From Phoronis australis (lineage: Eukaryota > Phoronida > Phoronidae): 60,000 nt of DNA. The stretch spans positions 334,876-394,875 of the forward strand of contig NMRA01000002.1 of the NCBI GenBank assembly GCA_002633005.1, in the 5' to 3' direction. The number at the start of each line of letters is the position of its first letter. The stretch's first letter is position 1. The notes under the pieces were generated by a model. It saw nothing but the letters and a program-made list of their open reading frames with translations. It searched no databases and was not told the DNA's origin. Both the position numbers and the translations under genes were made by a program. Of the stretch, positions 35,601 to 50,600 are shown one piece after another.

Positions 35601-38600
35601 GGGGCTCGGACCGGATTTCTGATTCCCATCGGGACAAAAAAATACGTAAAGCAGGGGAAAGTCTAGAATCAAGGACATTTTTAATGGCAACTTGACGAGT
35701 CGAAAATTTTCCAGAATGCTATGCTGGCCAAAGTACAGCCGTCAAGGGCTGATTATACTCCAAAGATTAAAGAAAATGCGATTGTTTTCAGGGGCAAAAA
35801 CAAAATTTCTTCTGGATGGTAGGGGGGAGACTCCATCCTAATCTCCCCCATTCATTGTTACACGCCTCTACAGTCGCGCTCTGCACGATTGTTTACGAGA
35901 CGTAATCTTGCCCCCTTATGATACCATAGATCTGCCACTGGGAAGGGTATCTTCCCCCATGAAATTCCCTGTAAAAATGCCCCATTTCTGACAAAATTCC
36001 CTACTTGATGGTTCATTTGGAGAATCTTCATCTACACAAATCTGCAGAAATGATTTTAATATTACCGAGATGACTTTAAACAACTACTAGTTTTGGTTTT
36101 TTTAAATAAAGTAATTACAGAAGTAGTGTTTTAAGTAAAAATACTCTTACAAATGGCATTAAAACGGCTTTAGAAGGTGTAGACAGTTGTGGAGAATGCA
36201 CTCAGTTACTTTGTTTTATAATTTACAGTAACGACATAATGATGCTTTGAGAATGATGACTTCAACTCACGCTATATTGGAAATATCTTTAACTTAACCT
36301 TTAAGCATATTAGTCTGGGATGCGGTTGATATTAAAATGGCTCTAATTGAATCAAAACAGTTTTATTTGCATTCACATAAGTTACCCAGAAATTTTGAAA
36401 TCTACATCAGCTTGTTTGACGCTAAGATTGCAGCGTATATGGTATGACTGAAATGTATGCGCTAGATGCTATTTGTTGCCTCACTTGTGCATTGTAGTCT
36501 TGGTTGGACATGATGAAGAAATGGTAGATAAAAAATTTTATTGTGCGAGGTCAAAGTTCACAAAGTGTATGCCCAGGGATTCACCTTGGAAGATCTGTTT
36601 TTATGAGGGTAAACATGCCATATTCGAAGTACTGAGTGAAAATGCCTGCTTGAAAATATGAGTGATGGCATATTCTTCCTAATATTTGCGAATTTGGACT
36701 CGTAAAAGAGTGGCGAGCAAAAAATGTCTAAAGTCCTTTCCGTGTGCGTTCAAATAATACAACTGAGGCCAATTTCCTACTTGTATTTTACTTTTTCCAT
36801 TTGTATATTCAAGCCTATACTCGCTTATGTCGAGCACTGATCTGTCATTTTCATGGATCGAATTTTGTGTCAGTTTTAGGTTAAGGCTTCAAATTAATAT
36901 TACAATGTCTGCATTAATGACAACTTGAACAATTTGTTTTTTAATCACATTCAAAAACAGGTTAAAATATGCAAAAATAGTTACACCCCTTTCCTGATGT
37001 GGTCTTCGTGATATCATCAATATTTTATGAAAAAAAACTTTCATTGCAAAAAGTGTACTCTCTTAGGATAACGTGGAATGTTTTTTGTGCTATATACATT
37101 TCTGACTCAATCGGTTAATAATTCAGTGTTCAAGAATGTCCGCGAAAAGAATTCCTTTTGTTAGGATACGTAAGTGTTTCAGGAACGAAACCCTGAAAGG
37201 ATGGTCCCTAAAAATGGGATCCTTTTTCCTTTCCACCCTAGTCAAAGTATTCCCCGTTAGGAGCGTATACTGACTAATAGCAATTTTTCTATTATGAACG
37301 GTGATACAGTAATTTGTACAGATAGCGCTCGAGTCTTAGCTAAACACCAAGTCGCATTTGACGACCTGGTAAAAATTCCAGGTCGCCAAGGGAAACCTGA
37401 GGCTGCCAAAACTGAAAACTAATTTAGAGCAGTTCTGACGACTAAGATTCCCTGTTCGTCAACCAAAAAAGTCGTAGTGCCGTAACGCCACCTATTTTCG
37501 TTGGACTAATTTTCCCTGCAGACGTACGCATGTTAAGTCATTAACCAATTATATCGACGATCGCCGTATGAGCATAGGATGCAGACGACTGCATGGCCCT
37601 GGGGCCCGAATTTCGCCGATGTTGTCCAATTCCGATGTCTGTCTGTTTACTTCCTGCTTTACTTTAAATGTGGTGGCAAATGGGTTCAATTCACGAAATA
37701 AAAGAAACAATTGTGAATCAAAAGTAAGAAATCTAGGAATACATTAGTAATTTCAAGTATGGAAATCAACACGAACCATGAAACAAATTAAGAGGGAAAT
37801 ATTGTCGACCTCGTGGCGACTTGGAATTTTTCCCAGGTCGCCCAACAAAATCTGAGGTTGCAATTGAGCGCTGTCGGACATAGCTAACTTATTGAAGGTA
37901 ATTTTCCGTGCAGTGCTCTGTAATTATTTTCAAATCCATTAATAAAATTAAGAGGGAATGTCCACTGACAAAATATTTCAAGTGGACGTAATATATTTTG
38001 GATTTATTTTTGTGATATAATTAACTAATGCAGTCTCTTTAAGTGTGCTAAATTTATCAAGATTTTTAAATCACAACACACACCTCGCGTGAAGATTGAC
38101 ATATCCACATCCAAAGTTTCACTTTATTACAAACAAACAAACAGATGAGTAAAAGAACATTCTAAGGACAACTGTCCTAAATCCTAATATTGCAACCACT
38201 GTATGAGATTGCTTATAAATAATTAACAGGAGGCTATTCACATTAGGGAGATACATGCTGGGCATTGCCTTAAAGAGGAACATTGGAGCTTACAATCTAC
38301 AGCTGTGGTGATTTGTATTGTCCTGTTCCCAGCCTATTTCTCTCACTATATTGATACCTTTGGAAGTGATCCTGAGCAGTTTGACCAAGACTATGTTTCG
38401 ACTTGTTGTTTGATTTGATTCTATACTACTGGTTCTTCCTGTTCTGTTTGTAATGAACCGAAACGTTGTAGTTGGATATGTCAGTCTTCACGTGTGCGCT
38501 TGGCCAAAAACAACATTGTTACTAAATTTATGTTTGTAAGGTGGGCAAATATTTTTGGTATAAATGGATAGTTCGGACAAACGTTAGATACGCGATGCCC

Positions 38601-41600
38601 ACCATAGTTACCACTGTCAAGTCCCACAAGTGTAAAGCAAGGGTAGCGAAAGTTCCTAACATACATGTACAACTAAACTGACTAGCAAATTCTTTTTGAT
38701 GTACGGTAAAATCTCACCAATTTTGAACAAAAATAATCGCCCATGTTGTCTGTTTTACATTTTTGAAAGACTTCATACGTTGTTATATATGCACGCAATT
38801 CATTCAAAATTTTGTCTGATAGTAGCTATGGTAACAGAGCTAGAAAATGGAAAAGTATTAATTTGGTGCAGCATTGGTGTGAATTGATTAGGAAATTAGA
38901 CTTTACCGCATTTCCAATAATGTTTCATTGAAACTTTTACTGGCGTGGACAAGAGTCACCAAGAGCCTGTGGGGTAATTAACTAATGGTTACACAAAATG
39001 GCATATCTACGATTCCAAGTCTTTGAGCCCATTCGTAGATTACTAGCCCTTCATTCAGCTGCCTGATTGATCCAAGCAGCTAGATACTTTGGTTGCCGCT
39101 AATTGCTGTTCTGTGGAGCACTCTATGGCATGATTAGATGAGCTGGTTAAATATTTCAGACGTCACAACTGATGATGTAAAGTTGTCTTCACACTACTGG
39201 ACAGGGTCATGTTTTGTTGAGGGTACTGATGACATGACAATAACGTTTCTGTGAGGTCAGACAAATGTATTATGATAAGGGATAATTTTTTCAATATGTG
39301 GTTGTTCTGTATGATTAATGTTGCTGTCAGCTGATTGTGCTTTTAAATCCCACAAACCCTTCTTCTTGTTAAATCTCAGCGAATTATTGTGGTGTGCTGT
39401 ATTTGTCCTAAGCTTATCAAAAACATCTTTCTGATTTCGTTAGCAACGAATCTTCGTGGGCCAAGATGGACGACGATCTAAGTGTTTACATTTTCTCTGA
39501 GCCCTGATTGGCTTGATTGACATGTTGCAAGTATCCATTATTCGGCAATTGAAGGTTGTTCACCGATGCTTCACGTCAATTAACATCTCGTTATCTGTCA
39601 ATTATGGGATTTTAAATTCAATAATGTGTTGAACAAATCACCTTGAGTGGAAGTTTAATTACTCAAAGTTGAACTGTTTGACATGTTTAACAGAATTTTT
39701 GTTTTAACGCTGGTTTTTCTCCTCGGCTGTTTCTGTGGTTAATTTCCTGTCCCTGACCAAAAAGTATGTGCGTCATTTGAAATGAGATTGTGATAGCTAA
39801 CAAAACGACATATGCGTTGAAACAAAAGTGACTGAATCAAAATATTTAACCCCTTTCAGCTACACGTCTTAGAGTATCGTAGTGAGGGTAAGTAAGGCAT
39901 GCCTTACCTGCCTGTTCTGACTCTCACAGTTTGGTTTGAAACGTCGACTTAATTCCATTCAGAAAAGTGTGAACTGAACAATTTCAACTTTGTTGACAAG
40001 TGTCTTGATACTCAATGCTACTATTTTCTCACAAGATCATTTTTCTTGAACCAAAACTAACGGTTTGCTCTAAGTTAATTTCCACCACCAGATAGATCAA
40101 CCATTCTAGGAAGCTATTAATGACAAAGGGAGGTCTTGACAATTTTTTTCAGGTTTCAGATGCTTATTCTTGTCTGGCGAACAAAATTACAAAACACCAG
40201 GTATGAAACAATACAGCAGGTCTTGACAGTTTGGAATTTGATAAGTGCCAGACGAAAGTCACTGACATCTCGCCTTGTAGAGCAGTTTAATGAAATGAGC
40301 TGGTTGAATGGAATGCTAAAAACGGTTTTCCAATCGGCTTGCTAAATGAAGTTTTGATGTTTTGCAGTGGAACGAGAAAAGTGCAAGCAACACGTTCAAG
40401 ACAATATTGGCTGAGGAATGTCAAAAGTACTGTAACGTGGCTTCCAACATGGCCAGTTGTGGATTGGAGGTTTCAGGGTGAGTGTGGACCACCATGCAGT
40501 CACAGCTTGTGATGAAAGTTTGAGAATAGCAGTTACTTACGGCTTTAAAGACACAACCATTTTGGTGTTGCGTTAAAAAAAGAAAACAGTGCAGGTGGTC
40601 TGATGTCATTTGCGATGCATCAGACGTGCGCAGGCCTCATGGTTGGGCCCATTGTTGCGTTAAGTAAAAATATAGATCCTTGATTATCTTTGTGGAAGGT
40701 TTTTAATTACAGTTCCCCTGGTAAGTATTGACTGTCCATGGGACTATAGAATGTGATGTGTATGGTACTGAAAAAGATGCACATCTTAGTTCTGCATTCA
40801 GTTCTATTGAGCACAATGAACTAGTGTTGAACAATGGCTGTGTCGGTTGTTCATGTTTTGCTCATTAGAAGTGAATGTAGAACCAAGACCTCATTTTGCT
40901 GGGCTGTTTACGTCAGTCTCTATTGTTTCTTGGATAGTAAATGCATGAGAAGGGAACTGAAGTCAACACAGAAGTCTATATGCAACATAACCAATAACTA
41001 CATTTTTACGTTAAGTAACATAAAAATGGTTGCTTTCCCCTTCAACACCAATCACAGCTCAAGGTGGAAATTAGTTCGGACCAGTCTCTGTCGTCGTTAG
41101 AGGTCACGTGGCTTGCACACCAGTCTTTGATAATGGAAATTCATACCAGTGGAACTCAGAATGGCTGATGCGCAGGGTCATGCTTTTTTGTTCAAATATA
41201 GGCAGGTGAACTTATGCTTTCGGCATTGCACCAGATAAGTTCAGGTGGCTAGCTGGGACCTGTTACAGTACATGCTCTTAAATACATAGTTATGCCTCAA
41301 ACATGACTGAAAAATATTTTCTAGGCATAGAAAAAAAACATAAAAATAGAAGTTAAACTGTTAAGTTTTAAGCAACCTTTTTACCCCGAAACAGATTGTC
41401 AGGTTACTGTCAGTCACGTTTTTTCAAGTTTTCAATTTTCAGAACACTTGGTTTGAAAGATTTTGTCACAACTGCAAATGCTATCTTTCTGTTGGCTTTC
41501 TGTTCTTCGTTTCAAGAAGAGGACGTCATGTTACTGCATAAAGTTAAGAGGCACATACTTGTATACTCATGAAAGTAAATGTCAGTGCTGTATGCTCTGA

Positions 41601-44600
41601 CGTGTTTATTTCAGTGTTATTTGAGGCCATGCCATCTGCTCGTTAACAATAAGTTAGAGGGTTTGAAAATTGTTTTACAGTCACTTTATCTATTTCAGGA
41701 CAATATCAAAGGACAATGTCGTTTTCATTGATGAATATCCTAAGGATGTTAATGGAAATTTGAAGCTCAAATTTTACATCAGTCATCTTGGTGGCACAGC
41801 TGTAGTTAAGAAGTCTGCATTAAAAGGTTGGTGGAGCCACCTGGTGGTACCTAACATGGTGTACTTGTCACTACATGTGGTCAGGGTGTAATTTGTCAAA
41901 TCGGTTGTAATAAAACATCTCAATAGCCCTACATTTGTTACCAATATGTAAACATTGCAAATTGAGGAACATATTTGTTATCGGGGATTCTTTGCTACTT
42001 ACGTGACATTTTAAAGAAATGAATCTTTAGCAGAAGTGTCTCATCTTCGACGAATGTTGTGAATTCCACTTTTATTCTTTTGGCCTTGAAAATTTTTCTG
42101 GGATTAACTATCCAAGTTGAGAATTTGGTTGTCAATTGAATACATCTGAAAATTTCACTGATATAAAAGTACACAGATCTTTCATAGTCATCTGGAACAT
42201 GTTTGGTTGTAATTACCATGTAATAAAAAAGGTTTGTTATAAAAGTACCACTTCAGTAATTGCTATGACAGATTAGCTTTTATTTGGTTGCCATGGTTTT
42301 ATTAGTTGGCCGTGCTTTTACGTTATTTCCTTCAATTTTGTTCTAATAGCGGCAATTATGTGCTTTAAATTTGATTTATTTTTGTTGCAAGTTTTATCTG
42401 CTTAATTTTACTTTGTTGCCACGGTAGTGTTGTCGGACTGTGTATGTGTTCACATTTTATTACCAATCGCATGAGTTTGCAGTGTAGGTAATAATGAAGA
42501 CTCGCAAGTAATTACAAAATGTTCTGCCCTCCACAAGAAAGCAAACACTTGTTACTTCCTGTAATTAGCAATCCATTTCCCGTACTTCACTAAAATTTTA
42601 ATTTAAAAGCAGGAACTTGTCTTCTGTCAAAGGTTATTTAAGAGAGGATTTAATTTGTAGAAACAATCAAAATAGTCTCAGTAAAATAAGGGAGTGCTTG
42701 TTTCTAAAAAGTTTGCTTTACAGAGTAATGTCAGCAGTCCTTGTAAACAAACGCTGGCATGTGTTCAATTTAATTTAAAAATGTGTTCGTTGGTTTAAAG
42801 CTGCTTTTTCCAGGCTAAAAATGCAAATTGACTTTTTACTATCATAAAATCGTTCTCATAATCATCTTCACGGGGTAGGATTCTGTTTCCGCTACCAACA
42901 AGAACTTCATAATCGTCAGCCACTTAAGAAAACAGTTCAGTGTCTATTGGGGTTGGCCAACCCTAAAATTGTGAAGTTGAAAATGCCACGTGTGTGTGAC
43001 TTGAGTTGTCAATGGTAATAGAATCCTGCCACGGTAAGGAATATTATGATGCCAATTATATAAGAATAAAAGGTCTACCATGATACGATTGTCATTTAAT
43101 TGCCAGCGAAATAGAGTTAAATGCATTTTTATGTGTCTCCTTACTGATTGAGTTTTAATCCCCCGTGCATCAACATATTTAAAACAATTGTTTTTGTTTT
43201 AAGTTTTGGGGGGATGGTGAGTTACCATTTCCCAGATGCATACGGTAACACTGTGGACCGAATGGAATTCACTGATTGATTAGATTCACCTCCGCTAGTA
43301 TGATTTATTTGAATTTGATGTTTGCGACTTTGTCTTGATCTTATAAGAGTTGCATAGGGATTGTATTAATATTGTATTGTGGACATGATCGTGTTGAAGT
43401 GTTCAGTTTGATGAGGGTTTATTAAAACAAATTCACTCAGTTCGCTAAGCGACTGAAAAGCTTCCAGACGAGTGGTAAATCACCTTGTGTAGTGATAAAA
43501 CTTCATAGATACCATGTTTTTCCAATGTGATGATATACTTAAGAAACACAGTGACACCAAGGAACTATTTTGACGTGTTTATTAACTTTGTTGCTATGGA
43601 TACATTTTGTTAGAATTGTGCACAGCGTGTTTAGCCGTTGTTGGTTATAGTAATTATCAAGTGAAATCAATAAAATCTCTGGTGTGTGGTACAAAAATTA
43701 TTGCTCAAATACTCTTCTTTTCCAATGTTCACTCACTTGATCTAACATTGCTGTGAATGGGAACAGTTTTTCAACATAGTAAAGAACGTATCTTCCATGG
43801 AAAAATGTTAAAACAAAATATTGCTTGTCCTCTGCAATGACTCCTAAATTGGTTTGATTGTGGCGTGAATTCTGTGTTTTGCACCTTGTATAACTTAACA
43901 GTCGTCTTATGTGAACCTCGTCTGCATTTTAGCTTTGTTCGTTCCAGAGATAATCGTTGGTGCTCGCAGCAGTGTCCACACAAAGACTGGTTACTCAATT
44001 GAGGATGTCGATGGGTCTACTTACAATATATTTCCCAACACAATCCTTGACATTTCTATTTCTGTATCAGCGTGCGCTGTTCTACTAATTATCGTCATAT
44101 CTCTAGTCGCCTACCTCAAATACAGGTGAGTGTTAGGAATATGTGCATACGTAGATGAATTAAGTAATTAAGAAAAAAATGAGGCTTGTTAAATACAACA
44201 CTGTGACTAGTAGGTGACATGAAGTCTGATTAATTATGTATAATTATTTCAAAGCCCATTTGTGGTCATGCAAATAGCATGGCAAGAGTTTATTCTGTTT
44301 TATGCAACGATCAATTTCATTGGTAGTTTCTTGTTTTAACAATATTATATTTTTGCTCAGTTTTTATTCACTGAAATACTTAGCAGCTGCAACAGAACAC
44401 TTGGTATCGACTTTGATACTTTAAATGTTGGTGACAAAACTTAACCCTGGAAATTCATTTTGTGCTCTACCTGAAATGTCATTCCCATAAGACGGAGCTG
44501 ACAGGAGCAGACGCAGTAATACATAATTTTTCTGTTAGTGTTTACCAGTGTTACCTCATTGAGATTTTGAGTGGGAAGGCACTGAACCACATTATGCACA

Positions 44601-47600
44601 CACAGTGCTTCTCATAAGAACCCTTGGGACTATAAGTGTGCTCGTGTCTGTTTTGTACTTTGACATTGCTGGATATGACTCACTCAGTCTGGCAATGTAA
44701 ATATGCAGATATCCGACCGAAGCGGCATTGATTGAGGCGTACTTGTAAGTCTGCCCCCCATCTCTGTAATCCATCCACAATAAGTCCCTGTAAGTTGTCT
44801 GTCACTGTATTTATGCTCACTGTTATAAGTACTATCATTTGTTGCCTTTCCCATTGTTGTAATTGCTGTTAGTTGCGAGCTTGCGAGCCTGTCTAAGTTG
44901 GAGCTCATTACTATCAAATATGTGTCATTGTTATTATGGATATTGTCTGTTGCTGTCATTGTCGCCACCGTTACAAACTGAGCCTCAAATAATGTGTAGT
45001 TCCAGTCTACATGTAAATATGTTTAGACGCTGTGTATGCATGCTTTAGAATAGAAAATACAAGGCACCCATTGGCATCATCTTGAGCAGTTTTTTCATAA
45101 GCCACTTGAAAGATGCTTTTGTAACTATTTCATTAAATTTTCTCACGGTCTTTAAGATGAAATAAAGAAGTGCTGTGAGAAACTTGAGACTATTGGTGTT
45201 TTGGTTGATTTTGTCATTCATTTATTTTGATCCTTTTGAACCCAACGCATCTCCACTTTTTTCACGAAGTGGTTTCTTCTCCCTTTTACAAAATGAAATT
45301 CTTTTAAGAATGTGGTTAAACCTTAATGAAAATATTCCCAACAAGATCCCCTACTAAAGGTTCCCATATTTCCTAGTAGTAAATTCAAGATCTACATTTT
45401 CAGTTGCATCAGAGACATTATGCCAATTTATCATGGTCATTGTTTGATAGGTTACACAAAACTTGGAAGTACTTGATGACCTTTTTAATATTTTATGGAC
45501 AGAGTCGTCACAATCAGCTGGTTGACCGTTGCACAATGTTCCGACGTTGTTTTATTTCTGGGGATTATAGTCCTAATTTGATCCGTCTTAAGCGCTTGAA
45601 TGGAAATAATTATTTTTAGTTGATCGTTGAGCAAGGAATGCTAAATGTTGATGAAAGTAAATTAAATGGTGAAAATCTAATTGATTAAGTGCATTTAACA
45701 AAATACATAGAATACTGCTTGCTTGGCTGAATGTCGTGAAATTCTGGAAAATTGCTGCAATTGAATTCTGGTTTAAAATAATATCCTCTAGTCTTAAAGT
45801 AATTTGCCATGCGTTAGGGCTCTGCAAAGCATGCAACAATAAGCGAATCGATTGTTGCTTGGACATGTTTTGTTGGCAGAATCTTAAGTAGAAGAGCTAT
45901 CAGTAGACCTGTTCGCTCCATATACGCTATAAGGTAGAATACTGAACTTACCGTATATTTGCTTCATACACCCTGTAAGATAGAATACTGCTCTTACCGT
46001 ATATATTCTCCAATTTGGAACCATCTCTAGAATTTGGGATATGGAAACTGACGCAAAAATTGAATTGTTTTCGATTCTGGAATTTGGGAAAATGGCGAGT
46101 TTGGTGTTCACCATATTTTTTGCATTTCGGACTTTGTTTTTAATCTAAAGAGTGGGTAATTTTGCCATCTTTCCAGTGATTCTTGAATTTGGGACGACTA
46201 ATGTCTGTTTTCTAGAGTTTGGGACAAGCTGGGACATTGAGTGAAATAATTAATTCTTCACTGCCCCAAATTGTAGAATTTGTATCATAGTATTCTAGAG
46301 CTGATGAAATTGAGATGTTCATTTCTTTTTCTTCTTCACTAAGATCTCATCAAAGCAAGAAGCGAGCTCGCCAAAGGTTAATCCAACAACAGAGGGTGCC
46401 CAAGATGAAGACCAGTCCAAAGGTTAGAAATGGCAAGGTGGGGCACCGTGCTGATGTGGAGAGCTGTGCTAACTATAATGAGGAGGATGGCAAAGCCAAG
46501 TGTCCAAGGTAGATTGAAGTATTTTGATGAATTTTGCATAACATGAAGAGGCTGCAGGAGTGGAGAAATCATCTCATCATGCAGTGTATTGCTCTAATTT
46601 TTGTTGAGCCTTTTGCATTTTTATTAAAAACGTACAATGAATAACTCTAATAATTGCATTTTTTAAGAGGTGACTGGAACTATATTAAATAGCCTCACCA
46701 AGATGCACTTACTGAACCCCAAGTAATGTTTTTGTCTTAACTATGTTCTAATAAAATTGTACGACCCTTTAAAGTATTTTTGAACACGAAGGTTTATCAT
46801 AATCTTGCTGAGTGTTGGTTGGTAGCTTTACAGTTCTGGAGAAACTTGACTCAATAGAAATTCACTTGTTGGCCGTATTGTGTGATAAATAAGTGAAGAA
46901 TTGCCTTACTCGTTTCCCAATCGATTTTCCCCCTTTCAATTTTGTGCTCAGAACTCGGGGGAGGGGCTCGATGTTGGGGCCGAATATCGGTTACATCCCA
47001 CTCTGAAAATGTTGTAAAATCGTGAAGTTCCCCTCATCAGACCCGAAAGTTACCCTCCAATGATTTTCAAAAAATCCCCCCAAGTTTAGTTACACTTTGA
47101 ACTCAAATTGGCCTTCGAATTGGTGGTGACTGTGGGTTGGAGAAATCCCCTCTCAGAAGGCGCAGGTGACTTTACTCTCAGGTGAATGAGAGCCATTCAA
47201 CTATTTTGTTGTGATTTCTCCTGTAACAAAATGTAAGGAGGTATTTTCTTCAGCGCGTTTTTCTGCACAATGAAGAACCATTTCTAACACGTTTTTCAGT
47301 AGCTCATCAACTACGCAACTCATTACCGAAACGACAGCCAGTACCCATGAAAATGGTCACCACAATCCAGTGAAAACGGTAGATGAAGCAAAGTCATGTG
47401 ACACTCACAGCGAAGTGCAGAAATCTGATGAGATTACGGAAGAATCTAAGGTAACTTAACCATTCATTTTGTTCATCGTAATTCTGTGGTGTTCACTTGA
47501 ACTTTGAGTTGTGGTCATTCCTTCTTGCTATTTCGGACTTTTTTACTTTTCAGGGAGGATGCATTTCAAAAGCAACTCATCAAAGATGACTGAGTGTAAT

Positions 47601-50600
47601 AAAGTGATATGAAAAAGTTAAAACAGAAACTTTTCTAATCATGAGAAAATGAACAAACTGTTTTCAATGATTCTCGACGACAGTGATGTGTAATTTTTTC
47701 TGTCAACTCAAAGTCCATCTGAATGCGATTCTGTTAATGTTTGTGATGCTTTGTTTTGCATTCTGCACTTACTGACCTTAACTAACCTTTGAAGCCGGGC
47801 AACTATCGATTTTTGTCACACAGTCAAAATCACTGAAATATTTTACTGCCATAGTCGTTATTATTATTACAAACACTTGGGATGGTTTTACTCATGAATG
47901 CAATTCTTTCCCATTGTATGACCAGTCAGCCAAATGACCTATTAATTGTTAGAGAATTGTGGGATATCTACAATGAATTGTGGGACACTATTGCTCTTAG
48001 CTGAGTGAAACCAACCAATGAAACCAGGGAACGTGCTTTTACATTTCCTGCCAGTAGATGGCAAGGAAAATGCTTATTGCACATTTTTTTAACCATAAAA
48101 ATGTCAATTAAGCCTGACATTGTCACAGTTATCTTCTATGACAATTACATATTCCGTGGTCTGCTCAGTCATTAACTCACGACCTTGTAAAAGAAGCCGT
48201 AATTAACAAGTGACGTCATGTGACATTTATAATTACTGCTTTCCTTTATGTGATAATGACTTAACAATTAAAGGAAGTACTAATTACGGTTGCATTAAAA
48301 TCGAGTTTTGTTACCCCTCGCTGAGCAAAAGTGTACATGTGACAAAAAATATTAATTTTCAATCTAACAAACTATATAATGATTTGATTTTTTCTGAATT
48401 ATTTTTTTCTGAATTGTGGAAATGAAATTTTCTGTAACAAAAGTGAATATGCCTTGAGAATTAAAACCATAAATAATTAATTTATTTTGCCGGCCTGAGG
48501 GGAAACAAAAAGTATTTTAAGAATGGCCTTACCAATTTCAATCATGTGACATGGACTGTCATACAAACATGGGAATAACTTCAGGTTTGTGTGCATGGCA
48601 CATTGTGCAGAAAGCACACTATGTTAGTAATCGTGGCGATAACATTTTGCCTCCATGGCAACAGTCGTGTAGCTTGCCCTGGCTGAAAACTATCCTCTAC
48701 CCAGTTTACATAGCGCTGACATTGAATTATTCCGTATTTGTTTCCACTGCACATTTGCATCCAGAAGAAGTAGATCTGGAACAATTTACTCTACTTTTTT
48801 GAAATAGGTCAATCAGGGACTGTAACCGCCAAGCTTTACTTGACTTGGAAATTAACCAATCGCTCAGCATGCTTCCGAGTAACCTTTCAAATTTCACACA
48901 GTCGTGATTGGTCAGTTTTCGAGTCATGTCTTGATTAAAGTTTTGTGTTAATGAGCCCTGTTTACAAATTGTGAGCGCAAGTAACAAATGTCATCCTCAC
49001 TGGCACTTGCATCATCCTCACTGGCACTGGCAACAGCCACAGCTGTCCCACTATTTCAGGGTAGTGTAAACGGGTCATGACTGTCTGTACGACTTGATTG
49101 CATGGGGTGCTGGTCTATTGTGTGACGTGCTATCTTGCTGTTTTGTGTGTTAACAGTGATTCAAACCGTTTCCCAGTCGTCTGCTTTTCCTCCGCTCTCA
49201 CGGTAAGTTTTGGTGTAATCTTACTTTCTTGATACATAACTTTTCCTCTTGCATCATGTTTTAAAAGTCTGTAAAGTAAGACAGGGATCGATAGTCAGTT
49301 CTCAGATCTATTGTTTTTTGGGTTTGTTCAATTTGTGAACTTTGTTTCATTTTTTGCCAAGTTTGTTTGGATGCGCACAGTCATCATAAGCTGGTCATGT
49401 CAGTTTCTTAAACTGCTTTACTCTTAAGACGATCTCATTTGAAACTCCCGCCGTCATTTTGGTGATGCTTACCCATATCTGTGCTTTCTGTCAATCTGCC
49501 AGTTTCTTTTTTAAAGGTTGTTGGCGTATAGCATTAAAGATGCATACTTTGAAAGTTTCTATTATCATACGGGTGGAGACCATGCTCTGTAGTCTTTAGA
49601 CCACATACAGATGTTTATTGTAATACTGAATGAATCTTTGCACATTTTGACTCGCTGAAGATTATTTACAGAATTTTCGTGACTTCTTTGTTGTAGTTGT
49701 GAATGGGAAACCAAAGTTTCACGAGGGAAGACTTCAAGGAATGTTTGAAATCCAGTTGTTGATGAACCAAAGAATCCTTTTTCTTTCTTAATCAAATAAC
49801 ATGAGTAATACAGTGAAAAAGTCAAGCTTTTTATTTGTCATACCGTACTTTAAAAACAACAACGGATTTAAACTGGCTTGACTTGTTTCAGCATTGTTTA
49901 TGCTGCTACTTGCTATCAAGGGGATTATACTTTAAAGCTGTGTTATATTTTCCTGGACACCTGTCTGTTCACATTCTTCGGTTGTAGGCAGATCTTGTAG
50001 TGTTTGTAATAGTTCTCATACATAGCAGATCTTCATGTGTGGCAGTTGTTTTTCTCATCTAACTTAAGCTTGTTATTATTCTCTTATCAATGTTAGTTCT
50101 GAATAATAATTATTTGAAGTGACATCATTGATTATACGAGGATTATTGCTGGATGAGAGAAGATTTCTTGAAGTTATTAACTTTAACCCAGAGCTATGAA
50201 ACAACAAAATCTGTACCGTTTTTGTGGTTATATTACAAATCACCAATACTCACCATGGTCTGCCATCTATTGGCGGAAACCAAGGCCAGTTAAATATGTT
50301 TAAAATACTATTGATCATGTTGCTCTGCCTGCAAAGTGGTGTACTAGGACTGCTGAGGCTGTTATTTTGAGTCTTCGGGTTTATCTCAGAAATTCACTTT
50401 TCTCCCTGCTACTGTCTCTTTTAAGTTTAACAAAAAACATGTGTTTGTGCATGCTCAGGTTTATTATTCAGAGAATTAGCTTGAAGTTTGAGATAACCTT
50501 TGAACCCACACTTTCCTGCTAATCTGCAGTGTGTTCATGTTTTTATAACACCCTGTATTTCAATGATAGCATGCTGGCACCAGTGTGCACCCCATGTGTG

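Larger units (their letters stand above)
22378..40152 (+). other. Membrane-protein intron 2 (about 17.8 kb)
   Basis: Large intron made of AT-rich DNA, short mobile elements and minisatellites (listed separately). Two coding-like stretches at 30300-30543 and 30788-30970 carry in-frame stops. GC-rich patches at 22920-22990, 23640-23800, 35570-35960 and 37300-37880 look like decayed elements. I found no other convincing exon, but short phase 0-0 exons could be hidden. Confidence 0.6.

Noticed and set aside
37300-37880. Retrotransposon with long terminal repeats, from repeated CCAGGTCGCC and TAGCTAA motifs
   Set aside because: The motifs are short and change order and orientation between the two ends, so no terminal repeat could be defined.
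49157-49202. Candidate extra exon of the membrane-protein gene (frame QTVSQSSAFPPLSR with a strong GTAAGT donor)
   Set aside because: Its 46-nt length and phases (1 in, 2 out) fit neither the preceding exon (phase 0 end) nor the following one (phase 0 start), so it would break the frame.
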